NCBI GenBank assembly: GCA_035301985.1
Contig: DATGTE010000014.1
Location: 1 to 61,020, forward strand
Direction: 5' to 3'
Source of the DNA: DASUXY01 sp035301985
Lineage (GTDB): Bacteria > Bacillota > Bacilli > Bacillales > Amphibacillaceae
Length of the DNA stretch: 61,020 nucleotides
A model generated the notes under the pieces. That model worked only from the letters and a program-made list of their open reading frames with translations, did not search any database and was not told the DNA's origin. Shown piece after piece: positions 45,363 through 54,479 of this stretch (positions are counted from its first letter, which is position 1; each line of letters opens with the position of its first letter). The translations under genes and the position numbers were made by a program.

Positions 45363-46642
45363 TTATACATGTAACCAATGACTCCGCCGATGACAGCACC
45401 AACGATGCTCGGAAATAACCATCCTAATCCGACATGGGCAAGGGGGAGCTTGTCCATAAAAGGTGTGATTGTCGGTAATGAATATCCAAATTCTTTCAAT
45501 CCATCATATAAACTAACAAGAGCTGTAAATAAGACAGCACCGCGATAAATCGCTGTCGTCCAATTGAATACATTTTGGGACAATGTGAGTAATACGAGAA
45601 TGATCGTTATGGGATAGATAAATACAAGTGCTGGAACAGAATAAGCAATGATTGTATCCAATCCTTGATTTGCAATCAAATAGCTACCACCGGTAACGAT
45701 GAGTATGACCCAGCGATAAGGAATTTTTGCAACTTTATTAAAAAATTGTCCCGTAGCAACGACCAGTCCGACAGAAGTTGTAAAACAAGCAAGTGTTACA
45801 ATAATTCCAAGCAAAAGTGCACCAAAGTTACCGAACATAATCTGCGTTGCTGTCGATAAAATTTCCCCACCGTTTTCAAACGAATCGTGAGCTGCCATTT
45901 TCACTCCGATCCAACCGAGCGAGGCATAGACTAGGATGAGTGCTATTCCGGTAATGACTCCTGATTTTAACGTAGATGTAACGAGGTTTCTTTGTGTGGT
46001 GACACCCCGTTCTTTGAATGCATTGACGACAATAATACCGAAAGCTAAAGCTGCAATTGCATCCATCGTTAAATATCCTTCGATAAAACCAGTAAAAAAA
46101 GGAGCGGATGCGTATTTTTCATGAGGAGTCTCCGTTGGCCCTTTCAGGAGGAAAAAGCCACCAACACTCATGATAATGATTGCCAGTAGTAGGATGGGCG
46201 TGAGCACTTGTCCAATTCGGTCAACCATTTTCGACGGGTTTAAACTAACGAGATAGACGAGCACAAAGAAAATAGTTGTAAATATAAATAAACCGCGCCC
46301 GTTCGCCTCACTCATAAATGGGTTGATACTCATTTCATAGGCGACTGTTGCTGCGCGAGGAATTCCAAAGAATGGGCCGATTGCCAAATACACAAGAGAG
46401 GTAAAGAAGAGGCCAAACCATGGATGCACCCGATTTGCCAGCTCTCGTGGATCATCCTTTACAAAAGAGATGGCACTAACAGCAAGGATGGGCAAGCCAA
46501 CACCAGTGATGACAAATCCACTAATCGCTGCAATGTAAGATGTACCGGAATCAATTCCTAATGTCGGTGGATAAATTAAGTTTCCTGCCCCAAAGAAAAG
46601 TGCAAAAAGCATAAAGCTAATGACGAAAGTATGTTTATTCAT
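45353..46642 (-). CDS. brnQ: Branched-chain amino acid:cation symporter BrnQ
   Basis: LIVCS-family carrier of 429 residues with about 12 TM segments, taking up Leu, Ile and Val with Na+ or H+. The N-terminal LFFGAGNLIYPPTLGIDSG (19 residues) and GPFFGIPRAATVAYE are signatures of the family. The start ATG 46642 has AAGGGAG at a rather long 14 nt. A CodY-like box and a sigma-A promoter are found upstream, which fits nutritional repression of a branched-chain permease. Confidence 0.95.
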   Translation of the reverse strand: MNKHTFVISFMLFALFFGAGNLIYPPTLGIDSGTSYIAAISGFVITGVGLPILAVSAISFVKDDPRELANRVHPWFGLFFTSLVYLAIGPFFGIPRAATVAYEMSINPFMSEANGRGLFIFTTIFFVLVYLVSLNPSKMVDRIGQVLTPILLLAIIIMSVGGFFLLKGPTETPHEKYASAPFFTGFIEGYLTMDAIAALAFGIIVVNAFKERGVTTQRNLVTSTLKSGVITGIALILVYASLGWIGVKMAAHDSFENGGEILSTATQIMFGNFGALLLGIIVTLACFTTSVGLVVATGQFFNKVAKIPYRWVILIVTGGSYLIANQGLDTIIAYSVPALVFIYPITIILVLLTLSQNVFNWTTAIYRGAVLFTALVSLYDGLKEFGYSLPTITPFMDKLPLAHVGLGWLFPSIVGAVIGGVIGYMYKKK

Positions 46643-46762
46643 GATTGTAAATAGTACTCCCTTCAGTTTAGATGTAATCGCCCGCGTAAATCCTAAAGAG
46701 AGTTTTTAAATGCAGAAGCATTCTCATTAGAAGAGTCGTACGGGACTCGGTAACTTGTAATG

Positions 46763-46777
46763 AACTTTCTGAAATCT
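46763..46777. promoter_or_regulatory. CodY-like box in the brnQ leader
   Basis: Minus strand AGATTTCAGAAAGTT differs at three positions from the CodY box AATTTTCWGAAAATT. It lies about 15 nt downstream of the predicted -10 element, where CodY could block elongation or initiation. Confidence 0.45.
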
Positions 46778-46791
46778 CACAGAACAAAGTA

Positions 46792-46821
46792 ATTTTAACA
46801 AGTAATTGAATTGATTGTCAA
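46792..46821 (-). promoter_or_regulatory. Promoter of brnQ
   Basis: Minus strand: consensus TTGACA (46821-46816), 18-bp spacer, TAAAAT (46797-46792). Confidence 0.6.
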
Positions 46822-47149
46822 TGGAGTTTTTTTCAAGAAGCGCCCCGTATGTGTATGAGACAATGTGAATGGACTTGATAAGCGTTTCGGGTAGAGTGAA
46901 AGCAAAAACTGTCCGTTCGATTTATTATAATAATCAAAAGAATTGAATGATTCCTAAAATATAATCATTTTTTTGTGAAATGTGTCTATCCCAAGGGTTC
47001 GCACAGACGAAATATATTTTAATAAAAACAATGTTTAAAAATGGTTTACTTTCTGTGTAATCCCATTTAAAATGTCCTTATCTATGTTTAGCAGGAAGGA
47101 AACTTCTTCCACTCATAAAGAGTAGGATGATAAAAATAGGAGGTAAAGA
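46822..47149. other. Non-coding gap before the antiporter gene
   Basis: About 330 AT-rich bases. I see no gene or known RNA element; it must carry the antiporter promoter, which I could not pin down. Confidence 0.35.
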
Positions 47150-49033
47150 ATGGTACCTTCACTATTGTTTGAAATTATGTTAATTGGTCTTTTAGGGATT
47201 GGTTCACAATGGATTGCTTGGCGCTACCGAATGCCAGCTATTGTGGTCATGTCTGTTACCGGTTTATTAGTCGGGCCTGTATTCGGGTGGATCAATCCTG
47301 AAGAAGATTTTGGAAATGTATACAATCCGATTATTTCTGTTGCTGTAGCAATCATTCTTTTTGAGGGGAGTTTAAGTTTAAACTTTAAAGAATTACGTGG
47401 ACTAGGACGGCCGATTTTTCGTATTTCGACAATCGGTGCGTTTATCGCCTGGATTCTTGGCTCATTAACAGCTCATTACATTGCAGGGCTTTCATGGGCG
47501 GTTGCCTTCGTCATCGGTGGACTGTTTATCGTCACAGGTCCGACTGTTATTTTGCCATTATTGCGACAATCTAAATTAAAACCGCGACCGGCCAAGATTT
47601 TGAAGTGGGAAGGAATTATTGTTGATCCGATTGGTGCATTGTTAGCCGTTTTCGCTTTTGAGATTATTTCATTTTTAACTGCACATAATCCAGATGGTAC
47701 GAAATTGTTCATGTTCTTTGCGGCTTCCATTTTTGCAGCCATCTTCGGCTGGTTATGTGGTCGTGGCATTGGTTGGGCTTTTGAAGAAGGACATATTCCT
47801 GAATTTCTTAAGTCACCGATCGTATTTATCGTCGTCATCATGTGTTTCACTGTCGCGGACGAAATCATGCATGAAACGGGACTTCTATCCGTGACAGCAA
47901 TGGGATTGACTCTTGCGAATATGGGGATTAGTTCGGTCGCTGATATGCGACATTTCAAAGAAAATATTTCTATTTTACTCATTTCGGCGATCTTTATTAT
48001 GTTGACAGCATCTTTACAGGTGGAAACATTGTTACAAATTTTCAGCCCCAATATTATCGGTTATGTGTTGTTAATGATGTTTGCAGTTCGACCGCTATCC
48101 ATTTTCTTATCAACGATTGGTACGAATTTGTCAACAAACGAAAAGCTATTAGTCGGTTGGATTGCGCCGCGTGGAATCGTCGCCTTAACTGTTTCTAGTT
48201 ATTTTGCGGGAATCTTGGAAGAAGCAGGTTACCAAGATGCCAACATTTTAACAACATTAACGTTTGGACTCGTATTTTTCACAGTTGTCGCCCACGGTTT
48301 TTCAATTCGTTGGGTGGCGCAGAAATTGAATTTATCGTTAGAAGGTCGACCAGGTGCTTTAATTGTCGGCAGTAATCCCTTTACCGTACGATTGGCTCAA
48401 TCCTTAGAAAAAGTGAAAGTCCCGGTCATTATCGTCGATTCTTCTTGGAAGAGGTTGCGGATGGCTCGAGAAGCAGGAGTACCTTTTTATCATGGTGATA
48501 TGTTGTCCGAACAGACAGAGTACAATTTGGATACCATTCCATATGACTATATGTTAGCGATCTCGGATAATCATTCGTATAACTCACTCGTCTGTACGAC
48601 ATTTATTCCTGAATATGATCGGATGAACGTCTTTAAAATCTCACAATATGACCCTTATGCCGTAAGTCCAGACGACACGGTGTCACAAGTTGGGGGAAGA
48701 GTGTTGTTTGATACGCATATTACGTTGGAAGATTTGAACCAGAAACTTCGCGAAGGGTATGTGTTTCGCCAAACGAGGATTACGGATCAATTTCCGTATC
48801 AACAATATCTCAAAGAGAAAGATGATTCGACGGTATTTCTATATTGGCTGAAACCGTCTGGCGAAATTAGATTTTATTCCAATCAAATGCGAATGACGCC
48901 AACATCAGGTGATCTTGTTGTTAGTTTGACCCCACCGATCAAAGAGAAAGAAAAAATTCAAGCGAAATTAGAAAATCAACGAAATGGAAAAAATAATGGA
49001 AATGGCGAAAAGAAGCATTCTAAAAAGGAGTAA
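47150..49033 (+). CDS. CPA1 Na+(K+)/H+ antiporter with C-terminal RCK domain
   Basis: Membrane antiporter of 627 residues. The first 390 form a 12-13 TM Na+/H+-exchanger domain; VTGPTVILPLLRQ and KWEGIIVDPIGALLAV hold the conserved Asp of the ion site, and GWIAPRGIVALTV is typical of CPA1. From about 400 an RCK_N/TrkA-N-like Rossmann domain begins (ALIVGSNPFTVRLAQSLEK, IIVDSSWKRLRMAREAG) and a second regulatory segment ends in a Lys/Asn/Gly-rich tail. The cytosolic domain suggests gating by nucleotide or ion. ATG 47150 follows AGGAGG. Confidence 0.92.
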   Translation: MVPSLLFEIMLIGLLGIGSQWIAWRYRMPAIVVMSVTGLLVGPVFGWINPEEDFGNVYNPIISVAVAIILFEGSLSLNFKELRGLGRPIFRISTIGAFIAWILGSLTAHYIAGLSWAVAFVIGGLFIVTGPTVILPLLRQSKLKPRPAKILKWEGIIVDPIGALLAVFAFEIISFLTAHNPDGTKLFMFFAASIFAAIFGWLCGRGIGWAFEEGHIPEFLKSPIVFIVVIMCFTVADEIMHETGLLSVTAMGLTLANMGISSVADMRHFKENISILLISAIFIMLTASLQVETLLQIFSPNIIGYVLLMMFAVRPLSIFLSTIGTNLSTNEKLLVGWIAPRGIVALTVSSYFAGILEEAGYQDANILTTLTFGLVFFTVVAHGFSIRWVAQKLNLSLEGRPGALIVGSNPFTVRLAQSLEKVKVPVIIVDSSWKRLRMAREAGVPFYHGDMLSEQTEYNLDTIPYDYMLAISDNHSYNSLVCTTFIPEYDRMNVFKISQYDPYAVSPDDTVSQVGGRVLFDTHITLEDLNQKLREGYVFRQTRITDQFPYQQYLKEKDDSTVFLYWLKPSGEIRFYSNQMRMTPTSGDLVVSLTPPIKEKEKIQAKLENQRNGKNNGNGEKKHSKKE

Positions 49034-49059
49034 AGTCAGCTATTGGCTTTACTCTTTTT
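49028..49059 (+). terminator. Terminator overlapping the antiporter stop codon
   Basis: GAGTAAAG (49028-49035) pairs with CTTTACTC (49047-49054), then TTTTT. The stop codon lies inside the 5' arm. Confidence 0.8.
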
Positions 49060-49113
49060 ATATATAAAGACGGAGTCGTTCGTGATGTTTAAAGGGATGC
49101 TCAAAGTGAATGT

Positions 49114-49599
49114 TTATCGGATGAGTTCAGCAAATTTTAATTTTTTATTCAATGCATACATAATGGGTATGCCGAGGGCCATGACAACGATCTCCCCAGC
49201 AGCTGTTGTGAGCCACCCTAATAAGAATGGTATTTTCAAAGCAAGGTTCAGTTCAAAAGCGATGATAAACATGTTGAATGTAAAGACAAGGGTGTTTAAA
49301 ATGAGTAGTACCCATATATTTTTAATGAATCGTGCGAATAAGATTGTAATACCTAATGAAAGCACGGAATGAAGTACACCGAAAACTAAATCGTATATTC
49401 CTAAAGGGGAGAAGAGGTTCGTAAGGAATACCCCTAAGACAATCCCGAAAAAGTACTTTTTGTTAAAGACGACGAGGTGATTGAAAATCTCAGGGAGGCG
49501 AAACTGGATATTTGAAAAGGCAATGGGTTGAATGGCAAGCGATACCGCAATATATAAGCTAGCGAGCAATCCATTGGCTACGAGCGTTTTAGATTTCAT
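49114..49599 (-). CDS. queT: QueT-family ECF transporter S component (queuosine precursor)
   Basis: Small membrane protein of 161 residues with about five to six TM helices. IQPIAFSNIQFRLPEIFNHLVVF (shared pattern AxxIQFRxxExxxxLPLF), KKYFFGIVLGVFLTNLFSP and YDLVFGVLHS match the QueT/COG4708 family, the substrate-binding subunit that works with a shared ECF energising module to import queuosine precursors. ATG 49599 follows AAAGGAG. I looked for a preQ1 riboswitch upstream and did not find one. Confidence 0.88.
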   Translation of the reverse strand: MKSKTLVANGLLASLYIAVSLAIQPIAFSNIQFRLPEIFNHLVVFNKKYFFGIVLGVFLTNLFSPLGIYDLVFGVLHSVLSLGITILFARFIKNIWVLLILNTLVFTFNMFIIAFELNLALKIPFLLGWLTTAAGEIVVMALGIPIMYALNKKLKFAELIR

Positions 49600-49793
49600 T
49601 TGTCTTCACTCCTTTAGGGAATCAGTAATGAAAGTAAGGTACAAAAGATAAAGCAAGTGCAATCGGAAAGTGTGAACCCGTATCCTAATCGATCAAGATA
49701 CATAGCATCGCAATCGAATCATACCAATAGATAGACAGTTAAACTATGGGAATCCTGTGGAAGCGTCAAAGATCCTTATATTTGATTACACTT

Positions 49794-49820
49794 AAAAGCA
49801 CCGCAATCAACGGTGCTTTT
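49794..49820 (-). terminator. Terminator of the small coiled-coil gene
   Basis: Perfect 10-bp stem AAAAGCACCG / CGGTGCTTTT with 7-nt loop. The T-ending arm serves either strand; it stands 41 nt after the minus-strand stop. Confidence 0.65.
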
Positions 49821-49860
49821 GAGCTGTATATGAACATTCACTTATGACACAATTTTATGC

Positions 49861-50040
49861 TTATTCAAATGCGTCAAGCTGTTTACGTACGTCGGCGATT
49901 TCTTTTTCTAGACGAATTAATTGTTCCTCCGCTGAAGAAACTCTTCCTCGTACGTATTCTAATTTATCCATATCGCTTTGTATGCGGACATAGTCTGATT
50001 TTAACTCGGCAAGTTGATCTTCTAACTCTTTCTTCGTCAT
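49861..50040 (-). CDS. Small coiled-coil protein (SE1832-like)
   Basis: A 59-residue protein, too short for common length cut-offs. It begins MTKKELEDQLAELKSDYVRI and ends LEKEIADVRKQLDAFE, an almost continuous heptad-type helix with regularly spaced Leu/Ile. ATG 50040 follows AAGGGAG at about 11 nt, and a hairpin terminator follows the stop, so it looks like a complete gene. It resembles the small SE1832-type family of Bacillales; function unknown. Confidence 0.75.
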   Translation of the reverse strand: MTKKELEDQLAELKSDYVRIQSDMDKLEYVRGRVSSAEEQLIRLEKEIADVRKQLDAFE

Positions 50041-50154
50041 GATTACTCACACTCCCTTACATATAGTTTAACGGATAATTCATGATTGAAACAACAAATT
50101 GCTGTTTAGTAATCGCATTTCCCGCTTCGGCACATTGGATATACTCATAACGTT

Positions 50155-51243
50155 TTAAATTAAGGCATCTTCCTCATTTTCCTTCGATTGTCGATAGGTT
50201 TGATAAAAATGGACGATGATTGTCCGGATCACAGCATAAAATGGTACGGCGAATAAGATGCCTAAAAAGCCCGCGATACTTCCAGCCGCTAGTATAACCG
50301 TAATAATGGTTAACGGGTGAATGGCCAATTTTCGTCCCATGACATTAGGTGAAATAAAGTTGCTTTCCAACTGTTGAGCAATGAGTGTAATCAAAGATAC
50401 CCAAACGACCATCATCCAATCTTGAACAGCACCGACGATTAATGCCGGAATGACAGCGATAAATGGACCGATAAACGGTACCACATTCATGATCATTCCG
50501 AACAAAGCAAGTGTGAGTGAATAGTTTAAGCCGATGAGTGCATAGCCGATAAACAACAGAATGCCTAGAACGAAACTTACGATGAGCTGCCCTTGAATAA
50601 ATGAAGCCAACGTATCATCGATTTTGTGTAAAAGACTGCGGATGTTGTCGGCCTTTTTCTTGCTGAAAATTTGCGTAATAAATGGAACGAGTTTATCTCC
50701 GTCTTTTAGCATAAAAAATAAAAAGAACGGGACGAGTACAAGTGCTGCAATAAAGCTGATGAGCTGTCCGATAAAACCGAATAAATAATTGAAAACACTT
50801 TCGATATGGGTTTGCATATTTTCCGCAAAGTTATTAATCGTTTGGTTCACTTCATCGGGAATAATCGTTTGATTGGCTTGCCAATAATTAATCATTTGTT
50901 GGGCCCAATCAACCATTTTCGGTATATTATCCACTAGATTAGCAAACTGTGATTGGGCAATCGGCGCAATATATGTCGATATGAGGGAGCCGATGATGAT
51001 TAACACGAGAAATACAAGTATAATCGACAACGTTCTGTTCAGTTTGAAACGTGTTTCAAAAAAGACCATTAAGGGTTTGGTTACATAGTATAAAATACCT
51101 GCGCCGATGACGGGTATAGCGACGGCCCCCAAATATTTGAACAATGGATCAAAAATGAAGTTCGTCTTCGCGATAAGAAAGATAAGCAGAAAGACTAAAA
51201 TAAAAAAGACGAGTACTTGAAACCATTTTTTATTCGTCAACAA
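50155..51243 (-). CDS. AI-2E-family (PerM-like) membrane transporter
   Basis: Polytopic protein of about 362 residues of the AI-2E/PerM superfamily, with about seven to eight TM helices and a central soluble helical insert (about residues 110-165). VPFFLFFMLKDGDKLV, GQLIVSFVLGILLFIGY, NVVPFIGPFIAVIPA and ESNFISPNVMGRKLAIHPL are the family's conserved blocks. Bacillus YueF/YtvI are relatives; some members act as Na+(Li+)/H+ antiporters. The start is probably TTG 51243 or 51240, 8-11 nt from GGAG; the frame opens 18 nt earlier. Confidence 0.88.
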   Translation of the reverse strand: MLTNKKWFQVLVFFILVFLLIFLIAKTNFIFDPLFKYLGAVAIPVIGAGILYYVTKPLMVFFETRFKLNRTLSIILVFLVLIIIGSLISTYIAPIAQSQFANLVDNIPKMVDWAQQMINYWQANQTIIPDEVNQTINNFAENMQTHIESVFNYLFGFIGQLISFIAALVLVPFFLFFMLKDGDKLVPFITQIFSKKKADNIRSLLHKIDDTLASFIQGQLIVSFVLGILLFIGYALIGLNYSLTLALFGMIMNVVPFIGPFIAVIPALIVGAVQDWMMVVWVSLITLIAQQLESNFISPNVMGRKLAIHPLTIITVILAAGSIAGFLGILFAVPFYAVIRTIIVHFYQTYRQSKENEEDALI

Positions 51244-51529
51244 GATCACAACTCCATCCACTAAATATATGTATCATTCTAACGGTTTCGTCATAAAATA
51301 GGAAGGCAAAATAGTCTTTTTTTATCGACAAGGATTTCGTAGTTGAGAGCGATAAGGGCTCTCGCACCTCTCCTTTAAAAAAGTGATAAAATATTCCAAT
51401 CTCGTTTACTGTCCATTTTCGACGATCTTAGAATAATATAAACATTTCCAATCGAACGTAACACATAGAAAGTTTTATGAAGATATGTTAAAATTTTAAC
51501 ATATCACGAATAGATTAGGGGAAACGAAG

Positions 51530-53248
51530 ATGAGTAATTCACAAGCGATGTATACGCATGGTAATCGACGAAAACAAGTGGATTCATCTTTTGAAAAAAA
51601 AGTTACAGCAACGAATAACAGTGATTCATCATTCAAGCATGAAAAAGGATCGACTTTTGACATGTTCGGGTTACGTGGTCAACCCAATTCACAAGAAGAT
51701 CAGTCGAACATACATACTGTTCAGAAAGGTGTACATGCCTTAGCAACGTATTTGTTTAGAGCGAGTGTCAATGTAAGAGATCGTGGAGTCGTCGTCGCAT
51801 ATGATTCGGAATCAATGTCCAGAGAGCTTGCGTTGCAGTCAGCAAAGGGATTAGGTGCACAAGGAATAAAAGCCTATGTATTCGCTGACGTTCAACCTAA
51901 AACGTTACTTTCATTTGCAATTCGTTACGTAGGTGCAGTAGCCGGGATTTGGATATCCATCGATTGTGAATATGGATATCGTTTTCATATATACAATGAA
52001 GACGGAGGTCAGATGATACCTGAAGAGGCTCATGCATTGTCTGCTTTTATCGAAGACGATATCGAAGTAGATCAAGTTCCACAGCCAGATCTCGAGCAAC
52101 TTATGAAAAGTGACTTGTTCCAGTGGGTGTATGAGGATATCGAACAGGCCTATTTAGAGCAGCTTCAACATATATCTAAATTAGATGAACATGCATTCCG
52201 TGAGCAGAAGAATTTGCAAATTACGTATATCCCCTCTCATGAAACGACTAGATATTTAGTCGTCCAAGGATTAAAACAATTTAATTTTACACATGTCAAG
52301 GTCGTGAACCGACACGTTCCATTTGCCAGGGAGTTCCCGTTGATAGCCCCAACGAATGGGGAAGACCAGCTACGTTTTAATCCCGTATCAAACTGTTATC
52401 AAGACGCTGATATTTTGTTAGCGACTGATCGAGAGGCAGAACGCTTGGAAGTTGCCATTCGAAGCACAACAGGTGAATATATCGTACTGACCAGTCATCA
52501 ACTCGGTGCATTGTTAGTCGATTATCTGTTAGCTCATTCCGATTTGACTGTTTTCAAAAATCCCCGTCTATTGCAGACCGTTGCAACGACCCATTTAGGG
52601 CGAAAAATAGCTCATTCATATGGTGTGAAAACGATCGATACCTTGACAGAATTTAAATATATCGGTGAGAAGATTCGTCAGTTTGATGAAACAGGCGAAA
52701 CGTTTGTGTTCGGATTTGAGGAGTGTTATGGATATTTAGTCGGTAGCTTTACACGTGACCGCGATGCGATTCAAGCAGCGGCCATCACATGTGAAATGGC
52801 GCACTATTGGCGACAACAAGGAAAGACGTTGTTGGACGTTTTAGAAATGTTGTATGAGAAACATGGCTACTATGCAGAAGGCACACTATCTTTCACAAGT
52901 GATGATGCAGATGGAAATGTGTCTATCGACCACCTGATGGATAATTTACGATACAATCAATTTTCGGAAGTAGCAGGATCGCGGATTCGTATGGTTGAAG
53001 ATTACGCATTGAGCCAGCGAACGTTTTTAGAGCATGATCAGACAGAAACCATTCATTTACCAAAGGAAAATATCATCAAATATGAATTGGAACAACATGG
53101 GTGGATTTGTGTAAAACCGTCGCCAACAAATACCGAGCTCATATGTTATTTTGGTGTCGATGGAATGGATCGTGAAGAGACGAATAAACGTTTAACGATG
53201 TTGAAAAAAGATATTGAAAAGCATATGCAACACGTGTTCACACAATAG
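51530..53248 (+). CDS. Phosphohexomutase-family protein with degenerate active site (pseudoenzyme)
   Basis: Full-length homologue (572 residues) of alpha-phosphoglucomutase/phosphomannomutase, closest to the PgcA type. The four-domain fold can be followed (TVQKGVHALATYL, RGVVVAYDSES, EDGGQMIPEEA, TTHLGRKIAHSYG, GFEECYGYLVGSFTRDRDAIQAA). Active-site loops are altered: the TASHNP phosphoserine loop is replaced and shortened to ISIDCEYGYR (142-151); the metal loop DxDxDR reads DREAER (300-305); the phosphate loop RPSGTEP reads KPSPTNT (529-535). Only the sugar-binding GFEExYGY loop (395-402) is kept. It should not catalyse phosphotransfer. The frame is intact, with a good start region (AGGGGAAACGAAG before ATG 51530). 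Confidence 0.85.
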   Translation: MSNSQAMYTHGNRRKQVDSSFEKKVTATNNSDSSFKHEKGSTFDMFGLRGQPNSQEDQSNIHTVQKGVHALATYLFRASVNVRDRGVVVAYDSESMSRELALQSAKGLGAQGIKAYVFADVQPKTLLSFAIRYVGAVAGIWISIDCEYGYRFHIYNEDGGQMIPEEAHALSAFIEDDIEVDQVPQPDLEQLMKSDLFQWVYEDIEQAYLEQLQHISKLDEHAFREQKNLQITYIPSHETTRYLVVQGLKQFNFTHVKVVNRHVPFAREFPLIAPTNGEDQLRFNPVSNCYQDADILLATDREAERLEVAIRSTTGEYIVLTSHQLGALLVDYLLAHSDLTVFKNPRLLQTVATTHLGRKIAHSYGVKTIDTLTEFKYIGEKIRQFDETGETFVFGFEECYGYLVGSFTRDRDAIQAAAITCEMAHYWRQQGKTLLDVLEMLYEKHGYYAEGTLSFTSDDADGNVSIDHLMDNLRYNQFSEVAGSRIRMVEDYALSQRTFLEHDQTETIHLPKENIIKYELEQHGWICVKPSPTNTELICYFGVDGMDREETNKRLTMLKKDIEKHMQHVFTQ

Positions 53249-53423
53249 CGGAACGATGTGTTCAAGTAGAGCTCTATAAACAGAAAAATGATCTCACAAA
53301 AGAAACTTCATTTCATGTATGGTTGAACCAACAATGGGGTATTGTAAGAATACCAGGTAAGGATACATCCGAAAATTTGACATATTTTATCAAATTATGC
53401 TTAAATACAAGTGACATATGTAT

Positions 53424-53517
53424 AAAGGGGAGTAGCTGGACAACCTAAGTCGTCAATACGAGAGTAATTTCTCCGGCTTAAGTTGGCAACGTTTGTTGTT
53501 AGCGAGACCTTTACCGT
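53424..53517 (+). promoter_or_regulatory. Mn2+-sensing riboswitch (yybP-ykoY motif)
   Basis: AAAGGGGAGTAGCTGG at 53424-53439, CGTCAATACGAGAG, then CCGGCTTAAGTTGGCAACG and GTTAGCGAGACCTTTACC are the conserved core segments of the yybP-ykoY RNA in order. P1 (TAAAGG with CCTTTA) competes with the terminator that follows. Mn2+ should stabilise P1 and let transcription reach the TerC-family gene. Confidence 0.95.
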
Positions 53518-53538
53518 AGATGGGTAAGGGTCTTTTTT
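53506..53538 (+). terminator. First riboswitch terminator
   Basis: GACCTTTACC (53506-53515) pairs with GGGTAAGGGTC (53522-53532), then TTTTTT. It shares the CCTTTA arm with riboswitch P1. Confidence 0.88.
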
Positions 53539-53541
53539 AAT

Positions 53542-53575
53542 GATTCTTACCTATGGGTAAGGATCATTTTTTTTA
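53542..53575 (+). terminator. Second tandem terminator hairpin
   Basis: TGATTCTTACC pairs with GGGTAAGGATCA around a TAT loop, then eight T. It resembles the first hairpin in sequence, follows it by a few bases, and does not share bases with P1. Confidence 0.8.
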
Positions 53576-53671
53576 TTGGAATGTATAACGATGTGTGCAA
53601 ACAAACTGTACATGATCGACCTTACCTCTCTAGTCAGCTTTTGTATTTCAAATGGATAAGGAGAGACAGCA

Positions 53672-54433
53672 ATGGACATTCAATTATTGCTTGAGTATGT
53701 ATGGGTGCTGCTCATTTTAATAGGGCTAGAAGGTCTGTTAGCAGCAGATAATGCGCTCGTACTCGCTATTATGGTGAAGCACTTACCCGAGAAGCAGCGT
53801 CGAAAAGCATTATTTTACGGGCTAGTAGGAGCATTTATTTTACGATTTGGATCGCTATTCATCATTTCGTTTTTAGTAGATGTATGGCAAGTTCAAGCGA
53901 TTGGGGCAGCTTATTTATTGTTCATATCCATTAAAAATTTATATGATCGCTTCTCACCATCCCCTAAAGTCGATGTGAAAGCAAAAGGAAACGGCAGTGG
54001 ATTTTGGATGACTGTTTTTAAAGTGGAAATTGCGGATTTAGCATTTGCTGTCGATTCAATTTTGGCTGCAGTTGCTTTAGCAGTCGCCTTACCTGCTACA
54101 GGATGGGGGCAAATTGGTAGTTTGGATACGGGGCAATTTATCGTTGTATTAGCAGGTGGAATGATCGGTGTCATCTTAATGCGCTTTGCCGCGAATGTCT
54201 TCGTAGGCCTGTTACATAAACGTCCCAGCTTAGAAGTGGCTGCTTTTTTGATTGTTGGATGGGTTGGTATTAAACTCGCCGTCATTACACTTGCGCATGA
54301 GGACGTGGCCATCATTCCAGAAACCTTCCCGCAATCAACATGGTGGAAAGTAACGTTTTACGTCGTTTTAGTAGGTATTGCACTCATCGGTTGGTTTGCA
54401 TCGAGTCCGAAGTTGAAAAAGAAACGGAGCTAA
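53672..54433 (+). CDS. TerC-family membrane protein (YkoY-like Mn2+ exporter)
   Basis: Integral membrane protein of 253 residues with about seven TM segments. LEGLLAADNALVLAIMVKHL (20 residues) with its Asp-Asn pair and VEIADLAFAVDSILAAVALA with a second acidic site form the predicted metal path. TerC/YkoY proteins export Mn2+ and help metallate secreted enzymes. ATG 53672 follows AAGGAGAGACAGC. The Mn2+ riboswitch directly upstream supports the role. The DUF488 gene follows 46 nt later, probably co-transcribed. Confidence 0.93.
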   Translation: MDIQLLLEYVWVLLILIGLEGLLAADNALVLAIMVKHLPEKQRRKALFYGLVGAFILRFGSLFIISFLVDVWQVQAIGAAYLLFISIKNLYDRFSPSPKVDVKAKGNGSGFWMTVFKVEIADLAFAVDSILAAVALAVALPATGWGQIGSLDTGQFIVVLAGGMIGVILMRFAANVFVGLLHKRPSLEVAAFLIVGWVGIKLAVITLAHEDVAIIPETFPQSTWWKVTFYVVLVGIALIGWFASSPKLKKKRS

Positions 54434-54479
54434 ATATAAATAAAACATAACGTTAATGCATGATGGAGAGGATGATGAT

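Noticed and set aside
47476..48051. A 191-codon open frame antisense to the CPA1 antiporter gene.
   Set aside because: It lies wholly inside a well-supported gene, has no ribosome binding site or family resemblance, and is a typical shadow of a hydrophobic coding strand.
49600..49790. Possible preQ1 riboswitch ahead of queT.
   Set aside because: Neither the class I core nor the class II motif could be found in the minus-strand leader.
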